Assembly (NCBI GenBank): GCA_019426215.1
Contig: CM033402.1
Coordinates: 27,315,102 to 27,379,101, forward strand
Length of the DNA: 64,000 nt
Direction: 5' to 3'
Origin: Buddleja alternifolia
Lineage: Eukaryota; Streptophyta; Magnoliopsida; Lamiales; Scrophulariaceae
Under the pieces are notes generated by a model. The model was given only the letters and a program-made list of their open reading frames with translations, made no database searches and had not been told where the DNA came from. Shown in pieces: positions 11,381 to 21,748 of this stretch. Position 1 is the first letter of the stretch. The number at the start of each line of letters is the position of its first letter. A program made the position numbers and the translations under genes.

Positions 11381-11490
11381 TCTATGTAGTTAGGTCCAAT
11401 AAGAATGGTGTTCTCGAGTAGATTAGAAAGAGGTTTGAATGTCATTATGAGAGAGATATAAATTAACAACTGCAAAAGATAAACTAGATT
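11381..11490. other. Short unassigned segment between copia E LTR and solo LTR
   Basis: 110 bp, AT-rich, no ORF or motif that I can assign. With 12998-14748 it formed one continuous piece before the solo LTR inserted, probably internal sequence of reverse-strand element D. Confidence 0.4.
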
Positions 11491-11495
11491 ATATT

Positions 11496-12992
11496 TGTTA
11501 GGAAATTTCATGTTAGATGTTTTGATGATGACAAGATAGGATTTTTTTGTTAGACCCCAAATACAATGTAAGTTTATGTTTTCATAGATCTATTGTATAA
11601 CCGTTTGAAAGTTTGTAATTTTGTTAGGCTTGTAATTTTATCTTTGTAGACTTTAGACTAAGTATTGGATACCAAATCGCTATTAGAATTCTAGATGAGT
11701 CTATTAGAAATGAAGTTGAAGATCAGCGTCTGAAATCAAGTGAAGATGAAGATTTGTTCTTAGCGTCTGTCAAACGCTAAAAGACTGTTTCAGTATTTAT
11801 GAATCAAGCGCTCAAAATACTCAAGCGATCAAGCATCAGATTCACCTGAAATAAATTCTCAAGTCATGAAGGACTTAAATCCAATCATCAACGGACATTT
11901 ATTTCCAACGGGAAATAAATTCAAATGCATTAAATGCCTGATAAGTGCATTAATTGTGATAGGCTATTATGACTTGTAGACAAGCCACCTTTTGACTAGA
12001 CTGTCAGATTTCAGAGATCAAAACTTGCTCCTATCCAATCGGAACCAGCAAAATTCCAGGAATGTTAGAATGGGACTATTTAACGCGCTGCGTGAGGTAC
12101 ACGCGCTCACATGTGTCCAACGGACAAATCCCAAGAAACCCTATAAATAGTACCCTTCAGCAAACCCTAAATAGACGTACATACAAAAGAGGGTCAAAAC
12201 TTTGCTAAAATACTCTCTCAAGAAAAGCTTAGAAACTCCATAGCCAATAATCCTTCCAAGCTTTTTAGATACATTCCAAACAATTGTAGATATCCCAAAC
12301 ATCTTTAAAGAAGAACCATACACTATTATTAAGATATCCTAAGTTCTTTGAACTTCCTAAAATCAAACAAACCGGTGATCAAATCCTCAACCTCCTCTGT
12401 CGGTGTGAAGAAGTTGTTGACTCTACAAGCAGTATTTTTGAGTGAGAGAAGCTTGATGGTGAAAATCTTCATTGGTGCTGAAGTCTGTGTGATCAAGGAG
12501 CCCACGATCATCATCCTCTTCTCTACTTTGTAGAAGCCTCTGTGTGATCCTTCGATAATCAATTTAGTGGAATTCCTCCAAGTGTTCAAGGAGAAGAAAG
12601 ACGTAGCTGGGATTACACCACCCAGTGAACCTTACAAATTCTTGTGTTATTTAATGTCTTATTGTCTTACTTTATATTCTGTCATTTATTCCGAAAAGGA
12701 CAAGTAAAACGGTTAAGCGACTATTTGACCAAAACGAACGCTAAAGCTTTAAAATCATTTCCGCTGTGCTAACCCTAATTAAGCAATCTAAGCTTTACCC
12801 TACTTTGGTTAATTGCTAAAATCACTAAGTCTAAGTTATCTTTACTGTAGCGCCTGACCTAGCGCTCAGCTCTCTAAGCGTTCAAATCTTTAAAAAGTGA
12901 TACAAAATTTTTGAAGTCGAAAAAGACTTCAGGGTCTATTCAATCCCCCCCCCCCCCTTCTAGATCTTTTCGTATGCCACTTGGGACCATCA
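11496..12992 (+). mobile_element. Solo SIRE-type LTR with perfect TSD
   Basis: Starts TGTTAGGAAATTTCATGTTA and ends CACTTGGGACCATCA, clearly related to the LTRs of elements A, B and C but diverged and shorter (1497 bp). It is flanked by the exact 5-bp duplication ATATT at 11491-11495 and 12993-12997, so it is a complete LTR left after LTR-LTR recombination. It keeps the family features: TATAAATA at 12142-12149, a run of 13 C near 12945-12957 and many AGCG/CGCT motifs. Confidence 0.92.
12142..12149 (+). promoter_or_regulatory. TATA box of the solo LTR
   Basis: TATAAATA, in the same context (CCCTATAAATAG) and at the same relative place as in the LTRs of elements A-C. Confidence 0.55.
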
Positions 12993-12997
12993 ATATT

Positions 12998-14748
12998 AAA
13001 TGCATGTAATTAAAACTTTTACAAGTTAAATCAAGGACTTAAATTTAGACTTAAATTTAAACTTAGATCCCACTATATTTTTCTAGATCCACACTCCCAC
13101 TATACAAATCGGAAGTGATCGTTGTTCATTACTTCATAGTGGAGATTGATTTCTTTAATTGATTTAGTGGATAGCATTCCTTTAACGATATTTAATCCAC
13201 TAATCGATTAATGTGATGTCTGACATCAATCTAACTTGTTAGATGTTTCAATCTTCTTTTCCCATAATCCATAGTACCGCAATCCTTTAACGATATATAG
13301 GTATTTGTCTATCTAAGTTTTATCCCGCTAACTCCATTTAATCTAACATTTGAATTTCACCTTGCAACCTTTAACGATATTTAGGGTGAAATAAGCTTCG
13401 ATTAAGGCATCAAATGACACTTTATAAAATTTTAAATTATATCTAATTATATGACCCCCATGTACTGGGACGATGCCATACATTTGACACAATTTTAAAT
13501 TCTATTAAGTCTAGTGGAGGGAGAGGACACCTAGTGACCTTTACTAACTTAGTATCATTTAATTTTTGGATAATTGTGATTTTTCAAAAAACTAATTTTG
13601 GTCTCACTTTGCACATTTAACCAATTGTAAAGTGCAGGAACATACATGATACATACAACTAATATAACATGCTTTATCAATTCTAAAAAGCTAATCAACA
13701 CACACATCCATGGACGTCTTCTAGAGGATCCAAGCCAATGGATTATCATTAAAAAATAAAAGTCAAAAGGAAACACTAATCTAATCTTCATGAGACTCCA
13801 AGTATCCATAGTCTTCAAAAGCCTATTCTATTACAAGATTTTTAAGCAACCTATATATAAAATCTAGAAAAATAAAATTGGGCTCAAAACGGCACTTACA
13901 ACCCATGAAAATAAAATACAAACCAAAAGCCTAAGTTCATGGAAGGTGTCACCATCACATAATACATGCCCGCATTAAAGTAAAGCAAATATGTTGATGA
14001 TTATTAACTTTAATTAGTCCAACTAATTAATGCCTTGTTTAATTTTAATATTTTATACATTCATGATTTTAATCAAAATCAAAAAGCATAACTAAATGAC
14101 ATAGACATATTTAAATTCCAAATTTAACATGTCTACCTTTGATTAAAATAATTAGTCCAACTAATTAAACATATAAAAATTAAAATTCTCATGCAATGTC
14201 ATAATTTGAAGCAAACCCATTTAGGAACAAAATAAAATAATATTCAAATAAATAATTAATCATAATTCTCCAAGAAAAACAATTAATTAATTCAAATTTA
14301 AATGTTTTTATTTCAATAAATACTATATGGGCTCGATTTCATCAAACTCAAGTCACCATCCATTTGGCCCACTTAGATTTAATAAATTTAGTCTATAAAA
14401 TAAAACTATTTTCGGGTTTATGTAATTAAATTTGAGTGATCATCTTTTTGACCAACCCAATTAATCAAAATAGCCCAATTCCTAAATATTAAAAATTAGG
14501 CTCGTTTGTTTCAACCCGTCCCGTCTTTCAATGTCAGGCCTTCGGCCGACCCGATGTGCGAAACACGTGCGCCCAGCCTACGGGGGTTGCCATGCCACTA
14601 GGCGACCTGGCCACACGACGTGTGGTTCTTGGGCGCCCGATGCCCAGCACCGGGTCACCTGGGCATCCGTCGTGGCCACGTTTTCAGGCCCGTTTTTTTC
14701 CCTTTACTCGATTTTTCATGCAATTTCAGATTCATAAAAATACCATGT
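12998..14748 (-). mobile_element. Non-coding internal part of reverse-strand copia D
   Basis: 1.75 kb without a credible ORF; strongly AT-rich except for a GC-rich block near 14530-14700. It lies between the solo LTR and element A. The 66 bp next to A reappear on the other side of A, beside the primer site and 5' LTR of D, so I assign it to D. A phrase like CTTTAACGATAT recurs near 13180, 13283 and 13370. The lack of coding sequence suggests a non-autonomous (LARD-type) element, but this is inference. Confidence 0.45.
14530..14700 (-). other. GC-rich hairpin cluster
   Basis: Sharp GC-rich island in AT-rich DNA. Inverted repeats seen: GGCC-TTC-GGCC at 14537-14547, CCACACG-A-CGTGTGG at 14611-14625, and 9-bp arms GATGCCCAG/CTGGGCATC around an 11-nt loop at 14639-14667. 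Read on the - strand it falls about 220 bp after the primer site of D once element A is removed, a position suited to an RNA dimerisation or packaging signal (inference). Confidence 0.5.
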
Positions 14749-14814
14749 AATATTAAATCCAAAAAATATAAAATTCATACTTCAATCATAACATTAAATT
14801 TCTCATATTTCAAT
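14749..14814. repeat. 66-bp direct repeat, left copy, flanking element A
   Basis: Matches 29082-29147 at 64 of 66 positions by eye; the two differences are in the last four bases next to the LTR. It abuts the left LTR of A, whereas the right copy abuts the right LTR. It is far longer than the 5-bp duplication expected. Confidence 0.9.
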
Positions 14815-16565
14815 TGTTGGTCCCAAGTGGTATACGAAAGGGTCTAGAAGGGGGGGGGGTTGAATAGACCCTGAAGTCTTTTTCGACTTCTTAAAAATTC
14901 GTATCACTTTGAAATATTTGAACGCTTGACAAGTTTAAGCGCTGGATGTGGCGCTTGAGAAACGTTAACTTAGACTTGGTGATTTCAACGCTTACCAAAG
15001 TAGGGCAGAGTTTAGTCACTAAATCAGGGTTAGCACAGCGGAAATGTTTTATAGCTTAGCGTTCGTTTTAACCAATTAGTCGCTTATTAGTTTTAAATGC
15101 CTTTTCAAGATATAATATGACAGTATAATGTAAGACAATAAAACAGTAAATGACACAAAATATTTGTAAGGTTCACTGGGTGATGTAATCCCAGCTACGT
15201 CCTTCTTCTCCTTTTATCAGGGAGGTTTTTCCACTATGATGATTATCGAAGAGTCACACAGAGACTTCTACAAGATAGAGGGAGATTGGATATGATCTTG
15301 GAACTCCTTGGTCACACAGATTTCAGCTCCACTAAAGATCTTCTATTCCTTGCTTCTTTCACTCAGAAATGGTGCAAGTTACTTTTGATCTCGGAACTCC
15401 TTGATCACACAGATTTCAGCTCCAATAGAGATCAACTTCAACAAGCTTCTTTTACACAAAAATACTGCTTGCAAGTCAACCAGCTTTCTCACTCAGATGA
15501 AAGGTGTTGATGGTTTTGGTCACGGGTTTGTTTGTTTTTTGGAAAGTTCAAACAACTTGAGGATATCTCAATGGTAGTATATGTTCTTCTTAAAAAGAGA
15601 TTTGAGATATGGGTGACTGTCTCTAGAATATTTGTAAAAAGCTTATATGAATATTTGGCTATGATTTTTAGTAAGCTTTTCTTTCAACAAGGTAGGTATT
15701 TTTGTGCGTGTCACTTTCTCATAATCTTACTTGTTTGTTGAAAGAGCTATTTATAAGGTATTGGTGGTTTTTGTCCGTTTGACTCGGTTGGAGTCTCGTT
15801 TCCCCAAACATTCCTTGAGTTCAGACATTTCTAACTTTGGGTATATTTAATTGGTTGGGCATGGTCTTGGTTTCATAAACCTGACAGTCTAGGTCAAAGA
15901 TATGGCTTGCCCATAAGTTATAGTGCTTATATTTTAATAGCACTTATCCGACTTTTAATGCATCTTGTTTTATTTCCGTTGGAAATAATTCGTCCGTTTG
16001 ATTCATGCATTTTTTAAGTCTTTGGATGGTTTTGGGTCTAAAAATTTTTAGGTTACGTTCTTTGTAGGTTGTGTTGGTTTAACCTTTTATTTGGACGCTT
16101 ACTGAAGAGAATAGTTATTCTTGTGTATCAGACGCTTGGACTGATCCTGACTTTCTTTTCTTTATTTCAGACGCTTACTCTTCAATCTTGTCTTGATGGT
16201 CTCACTGAAAATTTCGTCATTTCACTTGATGTTGAGTATTCGGCCTGAGTTATCCATTCGTAGTTTGAGCACTGGGATAATTCCTAAAGCGTTTGATAGA
16301 CGCTTCAAGATATCTTTATCCATTGTAGCTTTAGACGCTTGATCTTCACCTTCATCACTTGGTAGACTCACCCAGAATTTTCCTAAGTGTTTTAGTGTCA
16401 CATACTTAGTCTAAGGAATTCTACAAAGATAAATACTATAAGCCTAAGATAAATAAGCTTTCAGGTACTTATACATAACATTCTATGAAAGCTTTCACAC
16501 TTTTCGGAGTCTAACAGAAAGTCCTATTTGTCATCATCAAAACATCTAATATGAAATTCCTAACA
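14815..16565 (-). mobile_element. 3' LTR of element A
   Basis: 1751 bp, TG...CA ends. On the - strand it begins TGTTAGGAATTTC at 16565 and ends TTGGTCCCAACA-type sequence (read on + as TGTTGGTCCC at 14815). TATA box (TATTTATA on +) at 15748-15755, a run of 10 G at 14850-14859 near the U5 end, and an internal 93-bp near-tandem repeat with units at 15294 and 15387 sharing the phrase CACACAGATTTCAGCTCC. Confidence 0.93.
15294..15470 (-). repeat. 93-bp internal duplication in SIRE-type LTR
   Basis: Two diverged units start at 15294 and 15387; both hold GGAACTCCTTG(G/A)TCACACAGA. The same pair occurs in every SIRE-type LTR of the window (for example near 27799/27892 and 61980/62073). It accounts for the recurrent short frames of about 67-74 codons seen there, which I do not regard as genes. 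Confidence 0.7.
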
Positions 16566-16579
16566 ATTTCCCCCTTTTT
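16566..16579 (-). other. Polypurine tract of element A
   Basis: Sense strand AAAAAGGGGGAAAT directly before the 3' LTR. Primes plus-strand DNA synthesis; identical in B and C. Confidence 0.85.
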
Positions 16580-16747
16580 GATGATGGCAATACTTATTTG
16601 GTTCAAGTGTTAGATACCTGAAGGTCAGCGTAAATTAGTAAGTTAGTTTGAGCTTTAACGAGATGTTTCAGCTGTAAAATGCATTTTATATATATATTTC
16701 ATAGTGCAGGCATTTTACAACTACAAAGAGAGAGGCACAAGTAAAAA

Positions 16748-19700
16748 TTAAGATCGTGGCTTGATCTTGTATCTCTTAGTCATTTCAGCACGGATTGCTT
16801 CAGTTATCTGATCTTCTAACGTCATCATTGCCGCATGATCTTTACTGATTATGTGCTTGTTTTCTTGAACTTGTCGTGCCTTAAAGGCAATGAAGTGTTT
16901 ATCCCATTCCTCTGGACTGATGCCTATGTATCGTAGGCAAATTCTGAAGGTTTGGTCGAAGTCAGACATTTTTCTTTCTGAGGCTAATACTGCTGGATCA
17001 GTTGGTTCTGGAATTGATGCTCTGAGAAGAGGAATGTCAAACTGTTCAAGCAGTGCTCTTGAGGGCAACGGAAGAGTTGGATAGAGCACTCTGGGGGTTT
17101 CTTTCTTGTTGGACGCTTCAACCGATGTGGTTACCCAAGAGGGATAGGGATACCTTGGTTCTGCACTCAGTGTCAGAGAAGTATCAACGTGTTAACGCTT
17201 GGATAGTGGAGGAGGAGCTTGATCTTTAGATGTTGACGATTTCCTCTTTTCTCCCTTCTTTTCCCCCTTATTGCCATCATCAGTCTGTATGAAATGCTGA
17301 GTAAGAAGACTGACTTGAGCAGCAATCTGAGCGACAGAGGCCTCAAGAGTGGTTAGACGCTGGTCGAAATGTTCTTTCATAACCAGGAGTTGAGCTTGAT
17401 TAGCGTCTGTGAGAGAGGTCTCGAGAGCCGTGAATCTATCTTGTAGATCATTGGTTAAAGCCACATGACTTGCCTGAGTAGCTGTAGATAGTTGCTGTAT
17501 TTGAGTGAGGCATTCAGCCATGGACGGTTGAGCGTGTGGAAGTGCAGGGCGGACTTGAGGCTTAAAACGAGATGTGTGTTTGAGAGATTCAATAGATACT
17601 TGATTAGTAGGATCAAATACTGTTCCTCGAAGCTCTGGAGCAGTGTTGGACTCGGTGGAGGCAGTAGAGTCGGATTCAGTTGGACTGGGAGAATGAGGCG
17701 CTTGAGGTAACTCTAATAGGCGCTCAGGAGCAGTTAACAGTTCAGCGGGTGCTGCAGGAAAGGCTGATTCTGTTCGGCTAAAGTCCGTAAACCGAAAGTC
17801 CAAGCTGGCAAACGGTTCATCTGCATATGGATACGTAGTAGTCTGCAGGAGTTCATTCAAATGTAGAGTGGGGAGATGAGTACCTTGAATGAACGTTCTG
17901 ATAGGACTATCCAGTGCCCGGATATACAGTGGCCCGAGGATATCCAGCACATGAGTGGGAAAGAGTTTGGAGGGCGCTTTGCAGATAGAGAATAAGGCAT
18001 CTGGGCAATAGTGTTGTGAGAAGCCAATTAGCCGATATGTTGGGAGTCTTCGATTTCCGAGAGGCGGGAACGCGGAGCTGGTAATACTCTTCCAAGTATG
18101 GGTAGATGGCTGAAGCAAGCGCTTGAGATCTTTCTATTAGCGATAAACCAAAATCATAGTGACTGGAGACTTCTTGTCGAATAGACGGAAGTAGTGGATA
18201 TCCTCTAAAAGAATTGATCCGAGAGCCATCCCATTGTCGCAGATTGTCTGTGAAGATTTTGTCGAATAGAGAGACTGGAGGCATAATTGCCATCATGAGA
18301 GCAAAGTTGTCTTCACATTGGCTAGGGTTGCAGTTCAGACAGGACATGGGAGAGGAACCGCTGGTGGACGCTTTATCATCAAAGCGTAGAGAAGAGTTGG
18401 CCAGTTTGTGCAACGCTTGTCTTAAGCGGTGTTCAGGTTGATGGCGGATCAGAGGCAGCTTCAGAATGGGGCCAAGTCTATGCTGGCGCTGCGTCAGCAT
18501 GTAGCGTGCAAATTTGGTCCTTTTATCATGAATCCCTAGTCTGAACAGATGGGGAGCACTAACCAAGTCTTCAAATTTATACTTGTCACCCATGTAAGCT
18601 TCAGCCCATCGTATCTCAGTCATACAATACTCAGTTCCTGCATTAAGTATAGCACGAAACCCTTGGTGATGAATATCACAGATGGATTCAAAACGATACC
18701 TGTCGGGTTGGTAGTTAGCGTTCCAGACGCAGTCAAAATATGCATCGGTTTCAAGTTGAATCATCTCGGTCAGGGATGCTGGACGCTCACCGGCATGTAC
18801 TCCTTTATTCTTCCACAGGAGGAGAGGATTAGCTGAGTTCTTGTTTTCCTCGCTTTTGACCAGTGTTAGAGAGTGAGAATATCCTTCTCTGTTTAGTAGT
18901 TCTTCCGTTGGGTTCAGAAGCTGATCCTGACGCTCATAGACTCTGATGTTGTAGTCACGGAGAGCGAAGCCAGTGGGTTTGCTTGTCCCACAATCCAGAT
19001 AATAAGCTAAGTCAACATCAGCTCTAGGAGTCGTGCCTCCTTGCCGCTGAGCTTGGAGAGTGACAGAAGCCGGGATGTGTGTGGGAGTCTTTCCGAGTTC
19101 AAGCGCTTTGTAGTAAGCTTCATCAGCTGGGGTGGAGGCTGTATTAAAGAGAGTGTTGCGTACAGCCAGATCAAACTTTATGAGCTTGGCGATATCATTT
19201 TCGGCATTGATAAGACTTTCTTCATTGTAACCTGCAGGTATGAAGTTTTCTGTGGGCGCTGGAGGCAAATAATCGACTGAGTGATCGATAGTCTTTGAGG
19301 GATCCAGCTTGAAGAAGTGTCGATGGATCACAACGTCGTTAGCATCGCTCTGACCTTCTGAGCGTGCCTCTGTTGTACTAGGTAATGCAAGCAATGGTTG
19401 AGCCCCTGGGATTTCAGGTTCATCCGGCTCGAGATTTGTAGATTCAATGGCGGCTTCATGTGCGATGGCCACAATTTGGGTCATATCAACATCCAGATGG
19501 ACATCAACTGGTGGTTCGGAGGATGATATCGGGACAGCAGCTATGGCTTGATCTCTTTGTGTAGTCTCAGAAGAGATGGCAGCAGTTGGACGCTTACGCT
19601 TTTTGAAGATACGCTTCACATTTATACCTTCGGCGGGGAACGCTTGAGTCTGTGGAACTGCAGGTTCTTCAAAGTCAATATTCTTGAGAACCTTTTCCAG

Positions 19701-20654
19701 ATCTTTCCGACTAATGAGGGGTATAGAATCCTCGTCATCTTCATCGTTTTTAATAGGTTGAGCCTTGGGCTTTCGAGGAGCCCGTTTCTTGGTGACAGTG
19801 GGACGCTTCACAGTACGTTTGGCTTTCTCCTGATCTGGACGCTCAGCCTCCTCATCTGACGCTGCGCGGACAACTTGGCGCTCAGAGAGAGGCTTAGCAG
19901 CACCTCCAACTTTGGGTGGATTGAAGAGATTATTGATGATTCTTGGCCCATAGAACTTATGCTTGGCCACGGTGACTCCTGCTGAAGAGGTGCACTCTGC
20001 TCGAAAGAGTAGATCACTTAAAACTAGACCATAAGGTCTGTTTGAAGTGCGTAAACTGTCTCTGAACCTGCTGAATATATAAGCGCTCCAGTTGATCTTT
20101 ATCTTGAGTAGGATGGCAGTCATCATCTGGAACTGGGTTGGGTTGATTTTGTCGAAGGTTCCCACTCTGCATTCGATGTTTTTACTGCAGAAATCAGCCA
20201 AGACTCGATACCTGTTCACTATATCCTTCTTTTCAAAGTACGGTTTGTATGGAACATCATCGTAAGCGCTAATCTGAGTCCAGACTTCTTGAATTTGTTC
20301 TTCAGTGATAGTGTCTAAAGTGGCTCCAGCATTAGGTAGAGAGAAATTCTGGGCAATGGAGGCCGCAGAGAGAGTGAACGTCTTTGATTCCTTCTTGGAG
20401 ACAGGAAACAAGCACGTGATGGAAGTCTCATCGTCAGACAGTCGAGCATTTCTCCAGAAAAATTCTAGTTCTTCAGGAAACATATATGAGTATTTCGTGA
20501 GAAATTTCTGAAGCCCAGCCTCTGCTACAGAATCCATTATTTCCGTTAAATCAATTTGGGGGTTTTCATAGAGAAACTTCCAATCAACTATAAGGCCTTC
20601 AGTGATCTTGACAATAACTTCAGAGGTTCCAGCAGTAGCTTTCTTGGGTGCCAT
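16748..20654 (-). pseudogene. ORF3 of element A ('envelope-like' position), broken
   Basis: Start chosen at the ATG 20654 (MAPKKATAG): its context CACTCATGGC is strong, protein sequence is conserved from here, and upstream in-frame extensions differ between copies by frameshifts. The frame runs to about 18045, where a 2-bp deletion shifts it; it resumes to a TAA at 17192-17194 (CAA in the sister copy) and then continues to 16748. Full length would be about 1300 codons. N-terminal ~230 residues (YMFPEELEFFWRNARL) resemble the putative plant transposon/envelope-like domain of SIRE ORFs. Two basic clusters (KRPTVTKKRAPRKPK; FKKRKRP) alternate with acidic stretches. A coiled coil (QDRFTALETSLTDANQAQLL) lies near residues 1045-1120, followed by KGEKKGEKRK. 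No membrane segment is seen. Function unknown. Confidence 0.8.
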
Positions 20655-21748
20655 GAGTGAGCAGTAGACAGAGATTACGAAGAAAAATTTTTCGTTTTTG
20701 AAAAAGAGAGAGACTTGTTTTTTTGCACGAATGGAATAGAGTATAAGAGTGTTTGTGTTTTGCAGAAACTTCAATTTGAATGTTCGGTGTGTTTGAAGTT
20801 TGAGATGTTGACACGTGGAGGAGTATAAATCTCAGCCATTAAAATATAACTGTGGACGTGAATTTAGATTAAACAGGCACGGTTTCTTTTAGTAACTGCC
20901 ACATATACTATTTTGAAGTCCGTTTAAAAGTTTAAAACAGAGACTGAGAGTGATGCGTGTGCCCATGAAAAGCGGATACGTTCTTTATGAAAACTGTTCG
21001 GGAATCATAATTTTGAACACTATTTAAATGCCCGCCAAAAATTTGTTAAAGCGTCCGGACTTAGTCAGAATGACGCTTGAAACAATTGAGTGTTATGTGG
21101 ACGCTTGAAAATCTTGGGAGTCTCTTTCAAGTAACAGGTTGTGCTTTAGCGCTCATTGTAACATATAGAATTATTCCTTTCAGGGTGTATATGAGGACAC
21201 AGTTTCCCAGTACTTATCATTAGGTCTTGGTAGTAGTGTTTTACTTTTGGTTTAAAATATTCAGCGCCGGTTGTACTCGTCTAAGATACATGGTAATTGT
21301 ACTGACGCGTGTACATGTGCTGAACCATCTTTGAAAAACGTGATGAGTACCCATGGGTTTTCTTGAGCGAAGGGTGAGGAATGTCAAGTCAGCATTAATT
21401 GCATTGATTGACTAATCCACTTTCTCGTTTTAGCGTAGGGTAATGTACGCTTGCTTTTAAAAGGGTCTTTTTACTAACTGCTTTAGCCGGGAATAAAGCT
21501 AAGCGTTTAGTTTATTTTGAAAGAAGTGCAGACGCTAAGACAGATTTGTGTAATAAGCGTCAAAAGGTTTTAAGTGTATGGTGCTAAGTGCGTATGACCG
21601 ATGCAAGGGAAAACATTTTTGGTCATATTCACTTAGGTATAGTTAGCTCTTTTAAGGTTCCCCCTATGTAGGTTCCCCATAAATTTCATAACATACATTG
21701 AATTCCCCCTAAATTTCATGCCTAACAAAAGTATGATGTTTCGAATGA
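20655..21748 (-). other. Spacer between pol and ORF3 in element A
   Basis: About 1.1 kb non-coding, conserved in all three copies. On the sense strand, just after pol, are two PPT-like AGGGGGAA tracts (21703-21710 and 21659-21666 read on +). Near ORF3 is a G-box CACGTG at 20812-20817 followed by TATA-like sequence, so the spacer could hold a promoter for ORF3. Confidence 0.5.

Noticed and set aside
13555..13818. 87-codon frame on the - strand
   Set aside because: Isolated, AT-rich, no recognisable motif; taken as chance.
14531..14847. Overlapping 64-75 codon frames in the GC-rich island
   Set aside because: GC-rich DNA lacks stops by chance; three frames overlap and none resembles a protein.
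15286..15741. Short frames in SIRE-type LTRs (also near 27823, 35479, 48169, 49463, 61996, 62090)
   Set aside because: They repeat because the LTR repeats; they are read in opposite sense to the element and arise from the 93-bp internal duplication.
20655..20774. Upstream in-frame extension of ORF3 with a hydrophobic stretch as a signal peptide
   Set aside because: The extension is not conserved in frame among A, B and C, while the ATG of MAPKK has the better context; a hydrophobic stretch (FFFVISVYCSL) there is therefore probably untranslated.
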